From: SIG598 sp045605025
Lineage (GTDB): Bacteria > Bacillota > Clostridia > Oscillospirales > Acutalibacteraceae
Assembly (NCBI GenBank): GCA_045605025.1
Contig: JAZUPE010000082.1
Coordinates: 9,112-73,111 of the forward strand
Length of the DNA stretch: 64,000 bases
Direction of reading: 5' to 3'
The notes under the pieces were generated by a model, which did no database searches, was not told where the DNA came from, and saw only the letters and a program-made list of their open reading frames with translations. Of the stretch, positions 9,055-17,577 are shown in pieces. Position numbers and translations under genes: made by a program. Numbering within the stretch: the stretch's first letter is position 1; every line of letters begins with the position of its first letter.

Positions 9055-10422
9055 TCAGATCTTGAAAATTCCAAGTGCGTCAAGCACGGAGGAAACAAGG
9101 ATAAGGACGATGCATAAGGGGGCTGCATACTTGATCATGAAGGAGAACAGCCACTTGCGGCGGAACTTGCCGGTCAGTTCAACCTCCTCGGCAATAGCCT
9201 TAGGCTTGATGACATATCCGATGAAGATACAGGTGAGCAGCGCCACGATGGGCATAAGGATGCTGTTGGAGAAGAAGTCGAACATATCAAGAATGCTCAT
9301 GCCGGCGACAGTGATGAAGTCCCACACGCCGAAACCGAGGGAGGAGGGCAGGCCGAGCACGATGCTGACGAACAGAACGAACAGGCAGGTGACTTTTCTG
9401 CCCCAGCCGAACTTGTCACGGAAGATGGAAACAACGGTTTCCATCAGAGAAATGGAAGATGTGAGGGCGGCAAGAAGTACCAGCAGGAAGAAAAGAGTGC
9501 CGATGATTGCTCCGCCGATGCCGTTGATGCTGTCGAAAACCTTGGGCAGGGTGATGAACATGAGAGAGGGGCCTTTGCCCAGAGCGCTCTCATCACCGCC
9601 GGAGAAGGAGAACACAGCGGGGATAATCATCAGACCGGCGAGGAAAGCGATGCCTGTGTCGAAAATCTCGATCTGGCTGACCGAGGATTCGATGCTGACG
9701 TCCTTTTTCATATAGGAGCCGTAGGTAATCATGATGCCCATAGCCAGCGACATGGAGTAGAAAAGCTGCCCCATAGCGGCAAGTACAGTGGTTACCGAGA
9801 ATTTTGAAAAGTCGGGAGTGATGTAGTAGAGAACGCCCTCCATCGCGCCGGGCATGAACATGACGTAGATGCTGATGCCGATGGTGAGAAGAACGAGCAC
9901 AGGCATGAGGAACTTGCTTACCTTTTCGATGCCCTTTTCAACACCCAGAAGAACGACCAGAGCGGTCAGACCGACGAACAGCAGGAACCATCCGATGGGC
10001 TCAAAGGGGCTGGCGATGAAGTCGGTGAAGTAGTTGTCCTGCGCGGCAGCGTTGATTTCGCCGGTAGCAAAGGCGAAGAGGTACTTGGAGACCCAGCCGC
10101 CGATGACCGAGTAGTAGGGGAGAATGATTATGGGCACACAGGAAGCCATGACTCCGATAAACCTGCTTTTTTTGTTTAGCTCACCGAAGGCTTCGATGGC
10201 GCTCTTGCCGGTCTTTCTGCCCAGAGCTATCTCGGCGCACATGAGCGCGAAGCCGAAGGTCACAGCGAGAATGAGATAAACCAGCAGGAAAATACCGCCG
10301 CCGTATTTTGCGGCGAGGTAGGGGAAACGCCAAATGTTGCCTAATCCTACCGCTGAGCCTGCCGCGGCAAGAACAAATCCGATCTTGCCGGTAAATGAAC
10401 TTCTTTTCTTTTCGGTTGTCAT
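9055..10422 (-). CDS. Sodium-dependent transporter, NSS/SNF family
   Basis: This is a neurotransmitter:sodium symporter family protein of 455 residues with about 11-12 predicted membrane helices. The N-terminus has the family signature in helix 1 (AAAGSAVGLGNIWRFPY, about 16-32), which holds the unwound sodium and substrate site. Bacterial members such as LeuT, TnaT and MhsT carry amino acids inward with sodium. The substrate cannot be read from sequence. The ATG at 10422 has AAGGAG upstream, and an excellent sigma-A promoter lies 72 nt further upstream. It is a single-gene unit that shares a terminator with the ABC operon. Confidence 0.93.
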   Translation of the reverse strand: MTTEKKRSSFTGKIGFVLAAAGSAVGLGNIWRFPYLAAKYGGGIFLLVYLILAVTFGFALMCAEIALGRKTGKSAIEAFGELNKKSRFIGVMASCVPIIILPYYSVIGGWVSKYLFAFATGEINAAAQDNYFTDFIASPFEPIGWFLLFVGLTALVVLLGVEKGIEKVSKFLMPVLVLLTIGISIYVMFMPGAMEGVLYYITPDFSKFSVTTVLAAMGQLFYSMSLAMGIMITYGSYMKKDVSIESSVSQIEIFDTGIAFLAGLMIIPAVFSFSGGDESALGKGPSLMFITLPKVFDSINGIGGAIIGTLFFLLVLLAALTSSISLMETVVSIFRDKFGWGRKVTCLFVLFVSIVLGLPSSLGFGVWDFITVAGMSILDMFDFFSNSILMPIVALLTCIFIGYVIKPKAIAEEVELTGKFRRKWLFSFMIKYAAPLCIVLILVSSVLDALGIFKI

Positions 10423-10493
10423 ATCTGCTTACTCCTTGAAATACTCTTTTGCCGGAAATAATGCCGGCTTGTTAACTTTGTCACTGATTTATT

Positions 10494-10522
10494 ATCGTAA
10501 TCAAAAGAAGAAAAAGTGTCAA
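10494..10522 (-). promoter_or_regulatory. Sigma-A promoter for the NSS symporter
   Basis: TTGACA (10522-10517) and TACGAT (10499-10494) on the minus strand are separated by 17 nt. The roughly 65-nt leader contains a small GCCGG/CCGGC hairpin at 10451-10468. Confidence 0.8.
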
Positions 10523-10701
10523 GGTGTTTTTCGCTTTTTTACTTATTTATTATATATAGTATCCGCGTATATATTCTTTTTCCGGGTAATGTGGCGTAGT
10601 TCGGGTAAGCTGTCTGATGATGTTGTGCCTCGGATCGGGGGAGAAACAGCTTGGAGTGAAGAAAAAATGAGCTGAAGTCGGATTTTTGTTAACAATAAGT
10701 A

Positions 10702-10730
10702 TTGACAAATCGCAAAAGTTAACATAAGAT
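10702..10730 (+). promoter_or_regulatory. Strong sigma-A promoter upstream of proC
   Basis: TTGACA (10702-10707), a 17-nt spacer and TAAGAT (10725-10730) predict a start near 10737. That is about 300 nt before the proC start codon, so the transcript has an unusually long leader. Confidence 0.8.
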
Positions 10731-10750
10731 AGTATACGAAAACAACAGAT

Positions 10751-10800
10751 GTTTCGCGGAATGAATATTATGCATTCACGCCTCTTTTCGCGAAACTTTT
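10751..10800 (+). terminator. Terminator-like hairpin in the proC leader (attenuator or end of a small RNA)
   Basis: GTTTCGCG (10751-10758) pairs perfectly with CGCGAAAC (10789-10796), with an inner GAATG/CATTC stem (10759-10763 with 10773-10777), and TTTT follows directly. With the promoter at 10702 it would define a transcript of about 64 nt. Read-through would continue to proC. Confidence 0.5.
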
Positions 10801-11040
10801 ATCATTTCCAAAAGATTACAGAGAGTAATATCCTGCTGTTTTCGCGTAGTTATGCGACATTTCTCGTTGCAATTCTCATACATGCACGTGCACGGCACAT
10901 ATTCTGCTTCTGTCCGGAACGAGCACAATATCTTGTGAATCAGCTCCTACTGGTTCTGTTATGTCAATCTGAACAGCAGCAGCTCAAGTTACATAATTAT
11001 CCTGTTGAAAGGCGCTCACGCATCTGAGTTGGCAAATATA
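10801..11040 (+). other. Non-coding leader before proC
   Basis: I see no convincing gene here. It contains a perfect 10-bp palindrome (TGCACGTGCA, 10883-10892). I found no T-box or other riboswitch signature that I recognise. Confidence 0.4.
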
Positions 11041-11850
11041 ATGATTATGAGAAAAACCGGCATAATCGGCATCGGCAATATGGCCGGCGCGATTCTTTCC
11101 GGAATAATCGATTCCGGCATTCAATCCCCATCCAGCCTTGTGCTGTACGACGTTTTCCCTGAAAAGCTTCAGCGATTTACTGATCTTGGCTGTAATGCCG
11201 CCGCTTCCGAGCGTGATCTCGTCGGGCAGTGTGACACCATTATCCTCGCAATCAAGCCTCAGGGGTTCCGTGAGCTGCTGGAAAAAATCGGTGATCTGCT
11301 TGATGAAAGCAAGCTGATAATCTCCATCGCCGCCGGTATCGGCATTGACTTCATTAATAATGCCGTCGGAAAGGTTCTGCCTGTTATCCGCGTGCTGCCT
11401 AATACTCCGATGCTGCTTGGAATGGGAGTTTCTGCGATTACTTATCGTGCCCCGGCAACGGAGGAGCAGTATAATTACGCATGCTCTATCTTCCGTTCCT
11501 GCGGCAGCGTGTACTATGTTGATGAGGACAAGTTCAACGAAATAATCTGTGTTCACAGTTCCTCGCCGGCCTATGTCTTCCTTTTTGCCAAGGCGATGAC
11601 CGACAGCGCTGTTGCTCAGGGGATTGACAGGAAGCAGGCGCTTTCCATGATCGCCGGCACTTTCTCCGGTGCCGCGAAGATGATTGAAAATTCCGGACTT
11701 TCCTGCGAGGAGCTTATACAGATGGTTGCCAGCAAAGGCGGAACCACCGAAGCGTCTCTGCATTCTTTTGAGGCTGACGGTTTTGAACAGATTGTTGACC
11801 GCGCTATGCAGGCCTGCACCAGTCGTGCCCGTGAACTGGGTGGCAACTGA
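11041..11850 (+). CDS. proC: Pyrroline-5-carboxylate reductase
   Basis: ProC makes L-proline from pyrroline-5-carboxylate with NAD(P)H. The Rossmann motif GIGNMAG is at residues 10-16, and the C-terminal dimerisation helix carries the family segment SKGGTTEASL. From the ATG at 11041 the product is 269 residues, normal for ProC. Another ATG (11047) and an upstream TTG (11005) are in frame and no SD is strong at any of them, so the exact start is uncertain by a few residues. Downstream genes (SpoIIM-like, xerD) are close and could be cotranscribed. A strong promoter and an attenuator-like hairpin lie about 300 and 245 nt upstream. Confidence 0.93.
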   Translation: MIMRKTGIIGIGNMAGAILSGIIDSGIQSPSSLVLYDVFPEKLQRFTDLGCNAAASERDLVGQCDTIILAIKPQGFRELLEKIGDLLDESKLIISIAAGIGIDFINNAVGKVLPVIRVLPNTPMLLGMGVSAITYRAPATEEQYNYACSIFRSCGSVYYVDEDKFNEIICVHSSSPAYVFLFAKAMTDSAVAQGIDRKQALSMIAGTFSGAAKMIENSGLSCEELIQMVASKGGTTEASLHSFEADGFEQIVDRAMQACTSRARELGGN

Positions 11851-11914
11851 TTTCCGGTTCTAATATGCGTATGAGTTTCATAAGCATTTCCCATAACACA
11901 TTGTGGAGTGACTT

Positions 11915-12511
11915 ATGGAACGTAGTGCTGAAATTTATCACAACGATCGCCTGCGGCTGTTTCATTTTCTGCCTGTTTTTCTTGCCGCGTTATGCTTTGT
12001 GGGAGCAGTTACTGGAACTATAGTGTTCGCACGTGCCTACACTGATGTCGATGTGGAGGCGTTTATCGATTCGCAGCGCAGTCTGCCGGTCGATTTTGCC
12101 GGTTATTTTATCTATGGATTGCTCGAGGAGCTTCCGTTTTTCGCCTTTCTTCTTTTTTCGGCAATGCTTGTTCCGGGCTGGATTATCGCGCCGGCGGCAC
12201 TGCTTATCGGCGGTCTGAAGCTGGGTACTTCGATTTGCTGTCTTTATTCCGGATGCGGCCTGTGGGGCGTGCTTTACGCACTGCCTGTTATTGCCGCTCC
12301 GGCCTTGTGCGTGTTGATTTCACTCGCGATTCTATGTCACGGATCCATGCTTCTTTCGATGTGGCTGTTCCGGTCGGTGTTTCATCCAGCCGGCAGCAGC
12401 GGTGTCGTCTGCAGGCTGATTATAAAGATACCTCTGTGTGCGGCAATAAATCTGGCTGCAGCCGCTTTTGCTGCATGGATGAGGACAATAATGTACAGTT
12501 TTATCAGTTAG
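11915..12511 (+). CDS. Multi-pass membrane protein, possibly SpoIIM-like
   Basis: The 198-residue product has about five hydrophobic helices (near 18-40, 62-82, 84-105, 112-142 and 170-190) and no soluble domain. The size, helix number and position next to a xer recombinase gene resemble SpoIIM/DUF95 proteins; spoIIM of Bacillus is also near a xerD homologue. SpoIIM works with SpoIID and SpoIIP in engulfment during sporulation. I cannot see a decisive motif, so the family call is tentative. TGGAGTGA precedes the ATG. The stop is 10 nt before the xerD start, so the two are almost certainly cotranscribed. Confidence 0.6.
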   Translation: MERSAEIYHNDRLRLFHFLPVFLAALCFVGAVTGTIVFARAYTDVDVEAFIDSQRSLPVDFAGYFIYGLLEELPFFAFLLFSAMLVPGWIIAPAALLIGGLKLGTSICCLYSGCGLWGVLYALPVIAAPALCVLISLAILCHGSMLLSMWLFRSVFHPAGSSGVVCRLIIKIPLCAAINLAAAAFAAWMRTIMYSFIS

Positions 12512-12521
12512 GAGTAGTACG

Positions 12522-13445
12522 ATGTTAGATTTTATCGAACAGTTCCAGAACTACCTTGTCGGTACTAAAGGTGTTTCTCAGAATACGCTGGAATCATATA
12601 TGCGCGATGTAAATCAATATGTCAGCTTTGTCAGAAGCAGTGAAGAACTCTGTCTGGATTGCGATGATACTGAAAAATCGGTTGCAGGAATAAATGCTTT
12701 TCTGGATCATTTACGCAGTATGAATAAGTCTTCGGCGACTGTAACCCGTATGCTGGCATCGGTTCGCTCGTATTATCAATTTCTGATGCAGGCTGGTGTT
12801 ATTGACAGCAATCCAGCTAAGCAGATCAAGCTTGAGCGCACCAAAAAGAAGATTCCAGAAATATTAACTGATATAGAAATACTCAATCTGCTTGCCATGC
12901 CTAATCTGCAGGACGCTAAAGGCGTTCGTGACAAAGCAATGCTTGAGCTGCTTTACGCCACCGGAATACGCGTTTCTGAATTGATCAATCTTAATCTGGG
13001 CGATATTAACTGCGTCAGAGATTTCCGCGGTGAAGTTGTCTGCAAGAATGCCAAGGGGCAGGAAAGAGTAGTTCCGATTCATAAATCTGCTGTCAATGCG
13101 CTGATTGAATACAGAGATAATGTCCGCCCGAAGCTGGTATCGGCTGAAAGCGGCGATGCGCTGTTTGTTAATTTGAACGGCGCGAGACTGTCTCGCCAGG
13201 GCTTCTGGAAGATCGTAAAAACTTATGCTGAAGATGCTAAAATCGAAAAAGAGATAACCCCGCACACTCTGCGTCATTCATTTGCTCTGCATTTGTATCA
13301 GAACGGCGCTTCTCTGCACGATCTGCAGCAGATGCTGGGTCATGCTGACATATCCTCAACACAGATGTACGCAAATATGTCGAGAAAAACCGGCTGCAAT
13401 GATGTGTATGATCGCTGTCACCCCCTTGCAGCCCGCTCAAAATAG
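12522..13445 (+). CDS. Tyrosine recombinase, XerC/XerD type
   Basis: This is a chromosome-dimer-resolution type recombinase acting at dif. It has an N-terminal SAM-like core-binding domain (1-100) and a C-terminal catalytic domain with the full set of residues: Arg150, a Lys near 176-179, His248, Arg251, His274 and the nucleophile Tyr283. Its length of 307 is typical of Xer. AGGAG overlaps the upstream stop. The base composition is visibly more AT-rich than the his genes downstream. Nothing nearby suggests a mobile element, so a housekeeping role is more likely than a phage or transposon integrase. A promoter lies inside its last codons. Confidence 0.9.
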   Translation: MLDFIEQFQNYLVGTKGVSQNTLESYMRDVNQYVSFVRSSEELCLDCDDTEKSVAGINAFLDHLRSMNKSSATVTRMLASVRSYYQFLMQAGVIDSNPAKQIKLERTKKKIPEILTDIEILNLLAMPNLQDAKGVRDKAMLELLYATGIRVSELINLNLGDINCVRDFRGEVVCKNAKGQERVVPIHKSAVNALIEYRDNVRPKLVSAESGDALFVNLNGARLSRQGFWKIVKTYAEDAKIEKEITPHTLRHSFALHLYQNGASLHDLQQMLGHADISSTQMYANMSRKTGCNDVYDRCHPLAARSK

Positions 13446-13454
13446 TGCTATAAT
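13426..13454 (+). promoter_or_regulatory. Extended -10 promoter at the 3' end of the xer gene
   Basis: TTGCAG (13426-13431), a 17-nt spacer and TATAAT (13449-13454) preceded by TGC give a promoter with both a -35 and an extended -10. Transcription would start near 13461 and meet a terminator after about 135 nt with no ORF between. Confidence 0.6.
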
Positions 13455-13460
13455 ACAAAC

Positions 13461-13597
13461 GGATACATAAAAGTGAGCCGCCTTCTGCGCGGTTATATGG
13501 TTTTTGAAGGTAGTAAAAGGATTGATATATAGCCCATTAGTACATCCCGGAAAAACGCATCGAGGCCGGCTTTGGTCGGTTTCGATGCGTTTTACTA
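13461..13597 (+). ncRNA. Candidate small non-coding RNA
   Basis: This stretch of about 135 nt lies between an extended -10 promoter and an intrinsic terminator and has no plausible ORF. It can form a small GCCGC/GCGGT hairpin (13477-13492) and an alternative CCTTC/GAAGG pairing (13481-13485 with 13506-13510), followed by the long terminator stem. I do not recognise it as 6S, SRP, tmRNA or a known riboswitch. It could also be only the 3' UTR of the xer gene. Confidence 0.4.
13552..13593 (+). terminator. Intrinsic terminator after the xer gene / candidate small RNA
   Basis: A 12-bp stem pairs 13552-13563 with 13582-13593, with an inner CCG/CGG stem, and the 3' arm ends in TTTT. Confidence 0.8.
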
Positions 13598-13656
13598 TGC
13601 TAAAGCGCAAACTGTTGTGCAAAAGGCTAATCTTTGGCTTTCCTATAATCTAAATA

Positions 13657-13685
13657 TTGTGTTAATGTAGCTTGTGTGGTATAAT
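13657..13685 (+). promoter_or_regulatory. Promoter for the topoisomerase-his operon
   Basis: TTGTGT (13657-13662), a 17-nt spacer and TATAAT (13680-13685) with a TGG extended -10. The leader to the start codon at 13724 is about 30 nt. Confidence 0.7.
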
Positions 13686-13723
13686 ACATAGACTAAAATG
13701 GCTGTAAATGGAGGTAGCGTCGG

Positions 13724-15709
13724 ATGAGCTCCGGAGCGTCCAGAAAAAAGACTGCCGAATACGGCAACGAAAGTATATCGTCACTTAAAGGCGCGGATCG
13801 CGTCAGAAAACGCCCGGGTGTTATTTTCGGCTCGGACGGCATAGAAGGCTGCCAGCATTCGGTGTTTGAGATTCTCTCCAATGCCATCGACGAAGCGCGT
13901 CAGGGCTACGGTCAGAAGATCGTCCTAACCCGTTACGAGGACGGTTCTATCGAGATCGAGGACTTCGGCCGCGGTATTCCCGTTGACTATAATCCCAACG
14001 AGGAGCGATACAACTGGGAACTGGTGTTCTGCGAGCTGTACGCCGGCGGCAAATACAAGACCGACAGCGGCGAGAATTATGAATATTCTCTGGGACTTAA
14101 CGGTCTTGGTCTGTGCGCAACTCAGTACGCATCGGAATACATGGATGCCGACATCCGCCGCGACGGATTCCGCTACACCCTGCATTTTGAAAAGGGAGAA
14201 AACGTGGGTGGTCTCAAAAAGGAAGAATACACAAAGAGAGACACAGGCTCGCGCATCCGCTGGAAGCCGGATCTGGATGTATTTACCGACGTGAACATTC
14301 CCATTGAATACTACCTTGATACCGTCAGGCGTCAGGCTATCGTCAACGCCGGGATAAAGTTCATCATCAACGACCGCATCAACGGCGAGAAGTACGAATT
14401 CTGCTACAATGAGGGTATCGCCGACCATGTGCGTGAAACAGTGGGGGAGAACTCACTTGCCCCTGTACGTGTGTGGCAGTGCGAGCGCCGCGGCCGTGAC
14501 CGTGAGGATAAGCCGGAGTACAACGTAAAAATCAATGTCGCGGTGACGTTTTCAAATTCGGTTACCATGACGGAGTATTACCATAACTCCAGCTACCTTG
14601 AGCACGGCGGAGCGCCGGAAAAAGCCGTGCGCAGCGCCTTTGTGAGCATGATCGACCAGCGGCTCAAACAGACCGGCAAATACGCCAAGAACGAAAGCGC
14701 CATCAAGTATCAGGACGTTGAGGATTGTCTGGTCATTGTAATATCCTCATTCTCCAACATCACCAGTTACGAAAACCAGACCAAGAAATCCATCACGAAT
14801 AAATTCATTCAGGAGGCCATGACGGAGTTCTTTCGTCAGCAGCTTGAGATCTGGTTCATCGAAAACCCCATTGAGGCGGATAAGATCTGCGGGCAGGTGC
14901 TTATCAACAAGCAGAGCCGCGAGCATTCTGAAAAGCAGCGCGTGACCATCCGCACCAAGCTGACCGCCAACATGGATATGACTTCCCGTGTGGCGAAGTT
15001 TGTTGACTGCCGTTCCAAGGACGTTAACGAACGCGAGCTGTTCATCGTGGAGGGTGACTCGGCTGCAGGTTCCTGCAAGAGCGCGCGTGACCCGAATTTC
15101 CAGGGAATCATGCCCGTGCGCGGCAAGATTCTCAACTGCCTCAAGGCGGACTACAACAAAATCTTTGCCAGCGAGATCATCACCGACCTCATCAAGGTGC
15201 TGGGCTGCGGTGTTGATGTCAAGGCAAGCAAGAATCTTGCTTCCTTTGACATCAACAATCTGCGCTGGAGCAAGGTCATTATCTGCACCGATGCCGACGT
15301 GGACGGATTCCAGATCAGAACTCTGATCCTGACCATGTTCTACCGTCTTATGCCGAAGCTCATCGAAGAGGGCAAGGTGTTTATTGCTGAATCACCCCTC
15401 TATGAGATTACCACGAAGAAAGAAACCTACTTTGCGTATAACGAGCAGGAAAAGGCCGAGATTCTCGAAATGATCGGGGACGAAAAGTTCACCATCCAGC
15501 GTTCCAAAGGTCTGGGTGAGAACAACCCCGACATGATGAGCTTTACCACAATGGCACCTGCTACACGCAGATTAATCAAGGTCATGCCCGCCGACGCGGA
15601 GCAGACATGGCAGATTTTCGACGTGCTGCTGGGAGATAACCTCAGCGGTCGTAAGGAGTTTATCTCTGCCAACGGTGAGCAGTATATCGAACTTGCCGAT
15701 GTTCAGTAA
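13724..15709 (+). CDS. Type IIA topoisomerase ATPase subunit, GyrB/ParE family
   Basis: This is the ATPase/TOPRIM subunit of a type II topoisomerase. The GHKL motifs are LSNAIDEA (51-58) and DFGRGIP (80-86). The TOPRIM acidic triad is present as EGDSAAG (443-449) and DADVD (523-527). Two positions differ from canonical GyrB: EGDSAGG reads EGDSAAG, and the His after DADVDG is replaced by Phe-Gln. At 661 residues it is long enough to be complete. GGAGG lies 9 nt before the ATG. No GyrA/ParC partner is adjacent; instead hisZ follows after 15 nt. It could be the ParE of topoisomerase IV or a second, lineage-specific gyrase-like subunit. Confidence 0.88.
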   Translation: MSSGASRKKTAEYGNESISSLKGADRVRKRPGVIFGSDGIEGCQHSVFEILSNAIDEARQGYGQKIVLTRYEDGSIEIEDFGRGIPVDYNPNEERYNWELVFCELYAGGKYKTDSGENYEYSLGLNGLGLCATQYASEYMDADIRRDGFRYTLHFEKGENVGGLKKEEYTKRDTGSRIRWKPDLDVFTDVNIPIEYYLDTVRRQAIVNAGIKFIINDRINGEKYEFCYNEGIADHVRETVGENSLAPVRVWQCERRGRDREDKPEYNVKINVAVTFSNSVTMTEYYHNSSYLEHGGAPEKAVRSAFVSMIDQRLKQTGKYAKNESAIKYQDVEDCLVIVISSFSNITSYENQTKKSITNKFIQEAMTEFFRQQLEIWFIENPIEADKICGQVLINKQSREHSEKQRVTIRTKLTANMDMTSRVAKFVDCRSKDVNERELFIVEGDSAAGSCKSARDPNFQGIMPVRGKILNCLKADYNKIFASEIITDLIKVLGCGVDVKASKNLASFDINNLRWSKVIICTDADVDGFQIRTLILTMFYRLMPKLIEEGKVFIAESPLYEITTKKETYFAYNEQEKAEILEMIGDEKFTIQRSKGLGENNPDMMSFTTMAPATRRLIKVMPADAEQTWQIFDVLLGDNLSGRKEFISANGEQYIELADVQ

Positions 15710-15724
15710 CAGGAGGCACACACC

Positions 15725-16930
15725 ATGCGTCATAACCATCTGATCACACCGGACGGTACGTCCGATCTTCTTTTCTCCGAATGCGTAATGCGCCGTGCCG
15801 TGGAAAAGGCTGTGTGCAAGCTCTTTGCCCGTTCGGGGTACAGCGAGGTGCGCACACCGGTTCTCGAGTTCTACGATGTATTCGACCTTGAATCGGAGCC
15901 TATCCCTCAGGAACGCATGTACAAGCTGACCGACAATAAAGGTCGTCTGCTGGTCATGCGCCCGGATAACACCATGCCTATTGCTCGTATGGTGTCCACC
16001 AAGCTGCGCGGAGCGCGGCTGCCCCTGCGTCTTTACTACAACCAGCCCTTCTTCCGCATCAACGACAGCCTGCGCGGCGGTGCCGACCAGATCGGTCAGG
16101 TGGGTGTGGAACTGATCGGCGCAGGCGGAATGCGTGCCGACCTTGAGATTCTGACCCTTGCGGTGAGCGCGCTTGCCGAGTGTACCCAAAGCTACCGTCT
16201 GGAGATCGGTCACGCGGGCATCTTCAAGGCACTGGTTGCCAGTCTGCCTGTTGACGAGCGACACCGTGAGCACATCCGCCGTGATATCGAATCAAAGAAC
16301 TATGCGGCTCTTTCCGCTGATCTTGATCGCATGGAGCAGACCGAAGCGGTGAAGGCTCTGCGTCAGCTGCCCCGTTTGTTCGGAGGTATTCAAGTGCTGG
16401 ATAAGGCACGTGAGTTTATCTCCGATCCCGAAGTCGGCGCACATCTCGACTTCCTTGGAGTGGTATACAATGCCCTTTCTGAAATGGGCTACGGCGACAA
16501 GCTGATCATCGACCTTGGTCTGGTGCATCAGAACGACTACTACACCGGTCTTGTATTCTCGGCTTACGCAGAGGGCTCCGGTGCCAAGATACTCAGCGGC
16601 GGCCGCTACGACAATCTGCTTTCCAGCTTTGGCATGGACAGCAGTGCCTGCGGTTTTGCTATCAACATTGACGACCTTGTCAAGACCCTCAACCCCTCTG
16701 AATACAGCGTCACGGCTGCGCCCGAGCGTCTGGTGGTTGCCGAGGGCGGCAAGGAGATCGATGCCCTGCGCTACATGGCTCAGCTGCAGGAGCAGAAGAT
16801 TGCCGCTGAATTCTGTCTGCTGGAGGACGTGGGCGACGCGATGGCTTATGCCCGTGACCGAGGCATCAAGCACGTTGACATCGTCACCGACGGCATTGAA
16901 ACTGTTGATTCACCGGAGGATAAGCAATGA
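15725..16930 (+). CDS. hisZ: ATP phosphoribosyltransferase regulatory subunit
   Basis: HisZ is a catalytically inactive HisRS-like protein that forms the hetero-octamer with short HisG and gives it activity and histidine feedback. The 401-residue product has the class II synthetase-like core, including PDNTMPIAR near 80, LYYNQPFFR near 103 and a glycine-rich GGRYDNLL segment near 294, without the HisRS anticodon-binding domain. It is called HisZ rather than HisRS because a short HisG follows with a 4-nt ATGA overlap. AGGAGG precedes the ATG. The gap to the upstream topoisomerase gene is 15 nt, so both are probably on one transcript. Confidence 0.92.
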   Translation: MRHNHLITPDGTSDLLFSECVMRRAVEKAVCKLFARSGYSEVRTPVLEFYDVFDLESEPIPQERMYKLTDNKGRLLVMRPDNTMPIARMVSTKLRGARLPLRLYYNQPFFRINDSLRGGADQIGQVGVELIGAGGMRADLEILTLAVSALAECTQSYRLEIGHAGIFKALVASLPVDERHREHIRRDIESKNYAALSADLDRMEQTEAVKALRQLPRLFGGIQVLDKAREFISDPEVGAHLDFLGVVYNALSEMGYGDKLIIDLGLVHQNDYYTGLVFSAYAEGSGAKILSGGRYDNLLSSFGMDSSACGFAINIDDLVKTLNPSEYSVTAAPERLVVAEGGKEIDALRYMAQLQEQKIAAEFCLLEDVGDAMAYARDRGIKHVDIVTDGIETVDSPEDKQ

Positions 16931-17559
16931 GACCTATAAGAATAGCTTTGACCAAAGGTCGTCTTGAAAAGCAGAGTATTGAGCTTTTTGAGCGTGCGGG
17001 CATCGACTGCACCGAGGTTCACAACAAAGGCAGACGGCTGATCCTTCCCCTGGGCAACGGTATGGAAGCGGTTCTCGCCAAGGCCGCCGACGTTATTACT
17101 TACGTTGAAAACGGCGTGTGTGACATCGGCATTACCGGCAAGGATACCATCATGGAACTGGGTACCAGCATTTTTGAGATCCTCGACCTCGGCTTCGGCA
17201 GATGCAAATTTGCTGTTGCAACCGCCGGCGGTAAGGATATTTTCTCTGAGCTGGGTACAAAGACCATTGCCACCAAATACCCCAACGTCACCAGACGTTT
17301 CTTTGAAAAGCAGACCATGGACGTAAACGTCATCAAGATCGAGGGTTCGGTGGAACTGGCTCCGCTGCTGGATCTTGCTGATGCCATTGTTGATATCGTT
17401 GAGACCGGTACCACACTCAAGGAAAATGGTCTGCAGGTTATCCGCGACGTTGCACCCATATCCGCAAGAATGATATGCAACATCGCAAGCCTCAAACTCC
17501 GTCAGCAGGAGATTGAGGGATTCACTCAGGCGCTGGAAAACGCGCTTGCACAACAGTAA
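16927..17559 (+). CDS. hisG: ATP phosphoribosyltransferase catalytic subunit, short form
   Basis: HisG catalyses the first step of histidine synthesis, joining ATP and PRPP. At 210 residues it is the short form that lacks the regulatory C-terminal domain and needs HisZ. The periplasmic-binding-like fold shows TKGRLEK at the N-terminus, the segment DIGITGKD near 66-73, and the PRPP loop DIVETGTTLKENGL near 157-170. It overlaps hisZ by 4 nt and lies 18 nt before hisD. Nothing is odd about it. Confidence 0.95.
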   Translation: MRPIRIALTKGRLEKQSIELFERAGIDCTEVHNKGRRLILPLGNGMEAVLAKAADVITYVENGVCDIGITGKDTIMELGTSIFEILDLGFGRCKFAVATAGGKDIFSELGTKTIATKYPNVTRRFFEKQTMDVNVIKIEGSVELAPLLDLADAIVDIVETGTTLKENGLQVIRDVAPISARMICNIASLKLRQQEIEGFTQALENALAQQ

Positions 17560-17577
17560 TCAGGAGTTGATCCGACT

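Noticed and set aside
8331..9128. Long minus-strand open frame over the MacB-like permease
   Set aside because: It is antisense to a well-supported gene, has no SD, encodes a low-complexity basic product, and runs through the terminator.
10883..10892. Palindrome TGCACGTGCA
   Set aside because: Perfect but short, far from the promoter, and with no second copy or known matching regulator.
10749..11027. 92-codon frame in the proC leader
   Set aside because: No SD, starts inside the hairpin stem, and the product has no recognisable features. The region is better explained as a leader.
12522..13445. Xer recombinase as a marker of an integrated element
   Set aside because: It sits between housekeeping genes, has no flanking direct repeats, tRNA or other phage genes, and fits XerC/D.
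13605..13620. GCGCAA-ACTG-TTGTGC inverted repeat
   Set aside because: It includes a G-T pair and lies about 35 nt upstream of the -35. It is too weak to call an operator.
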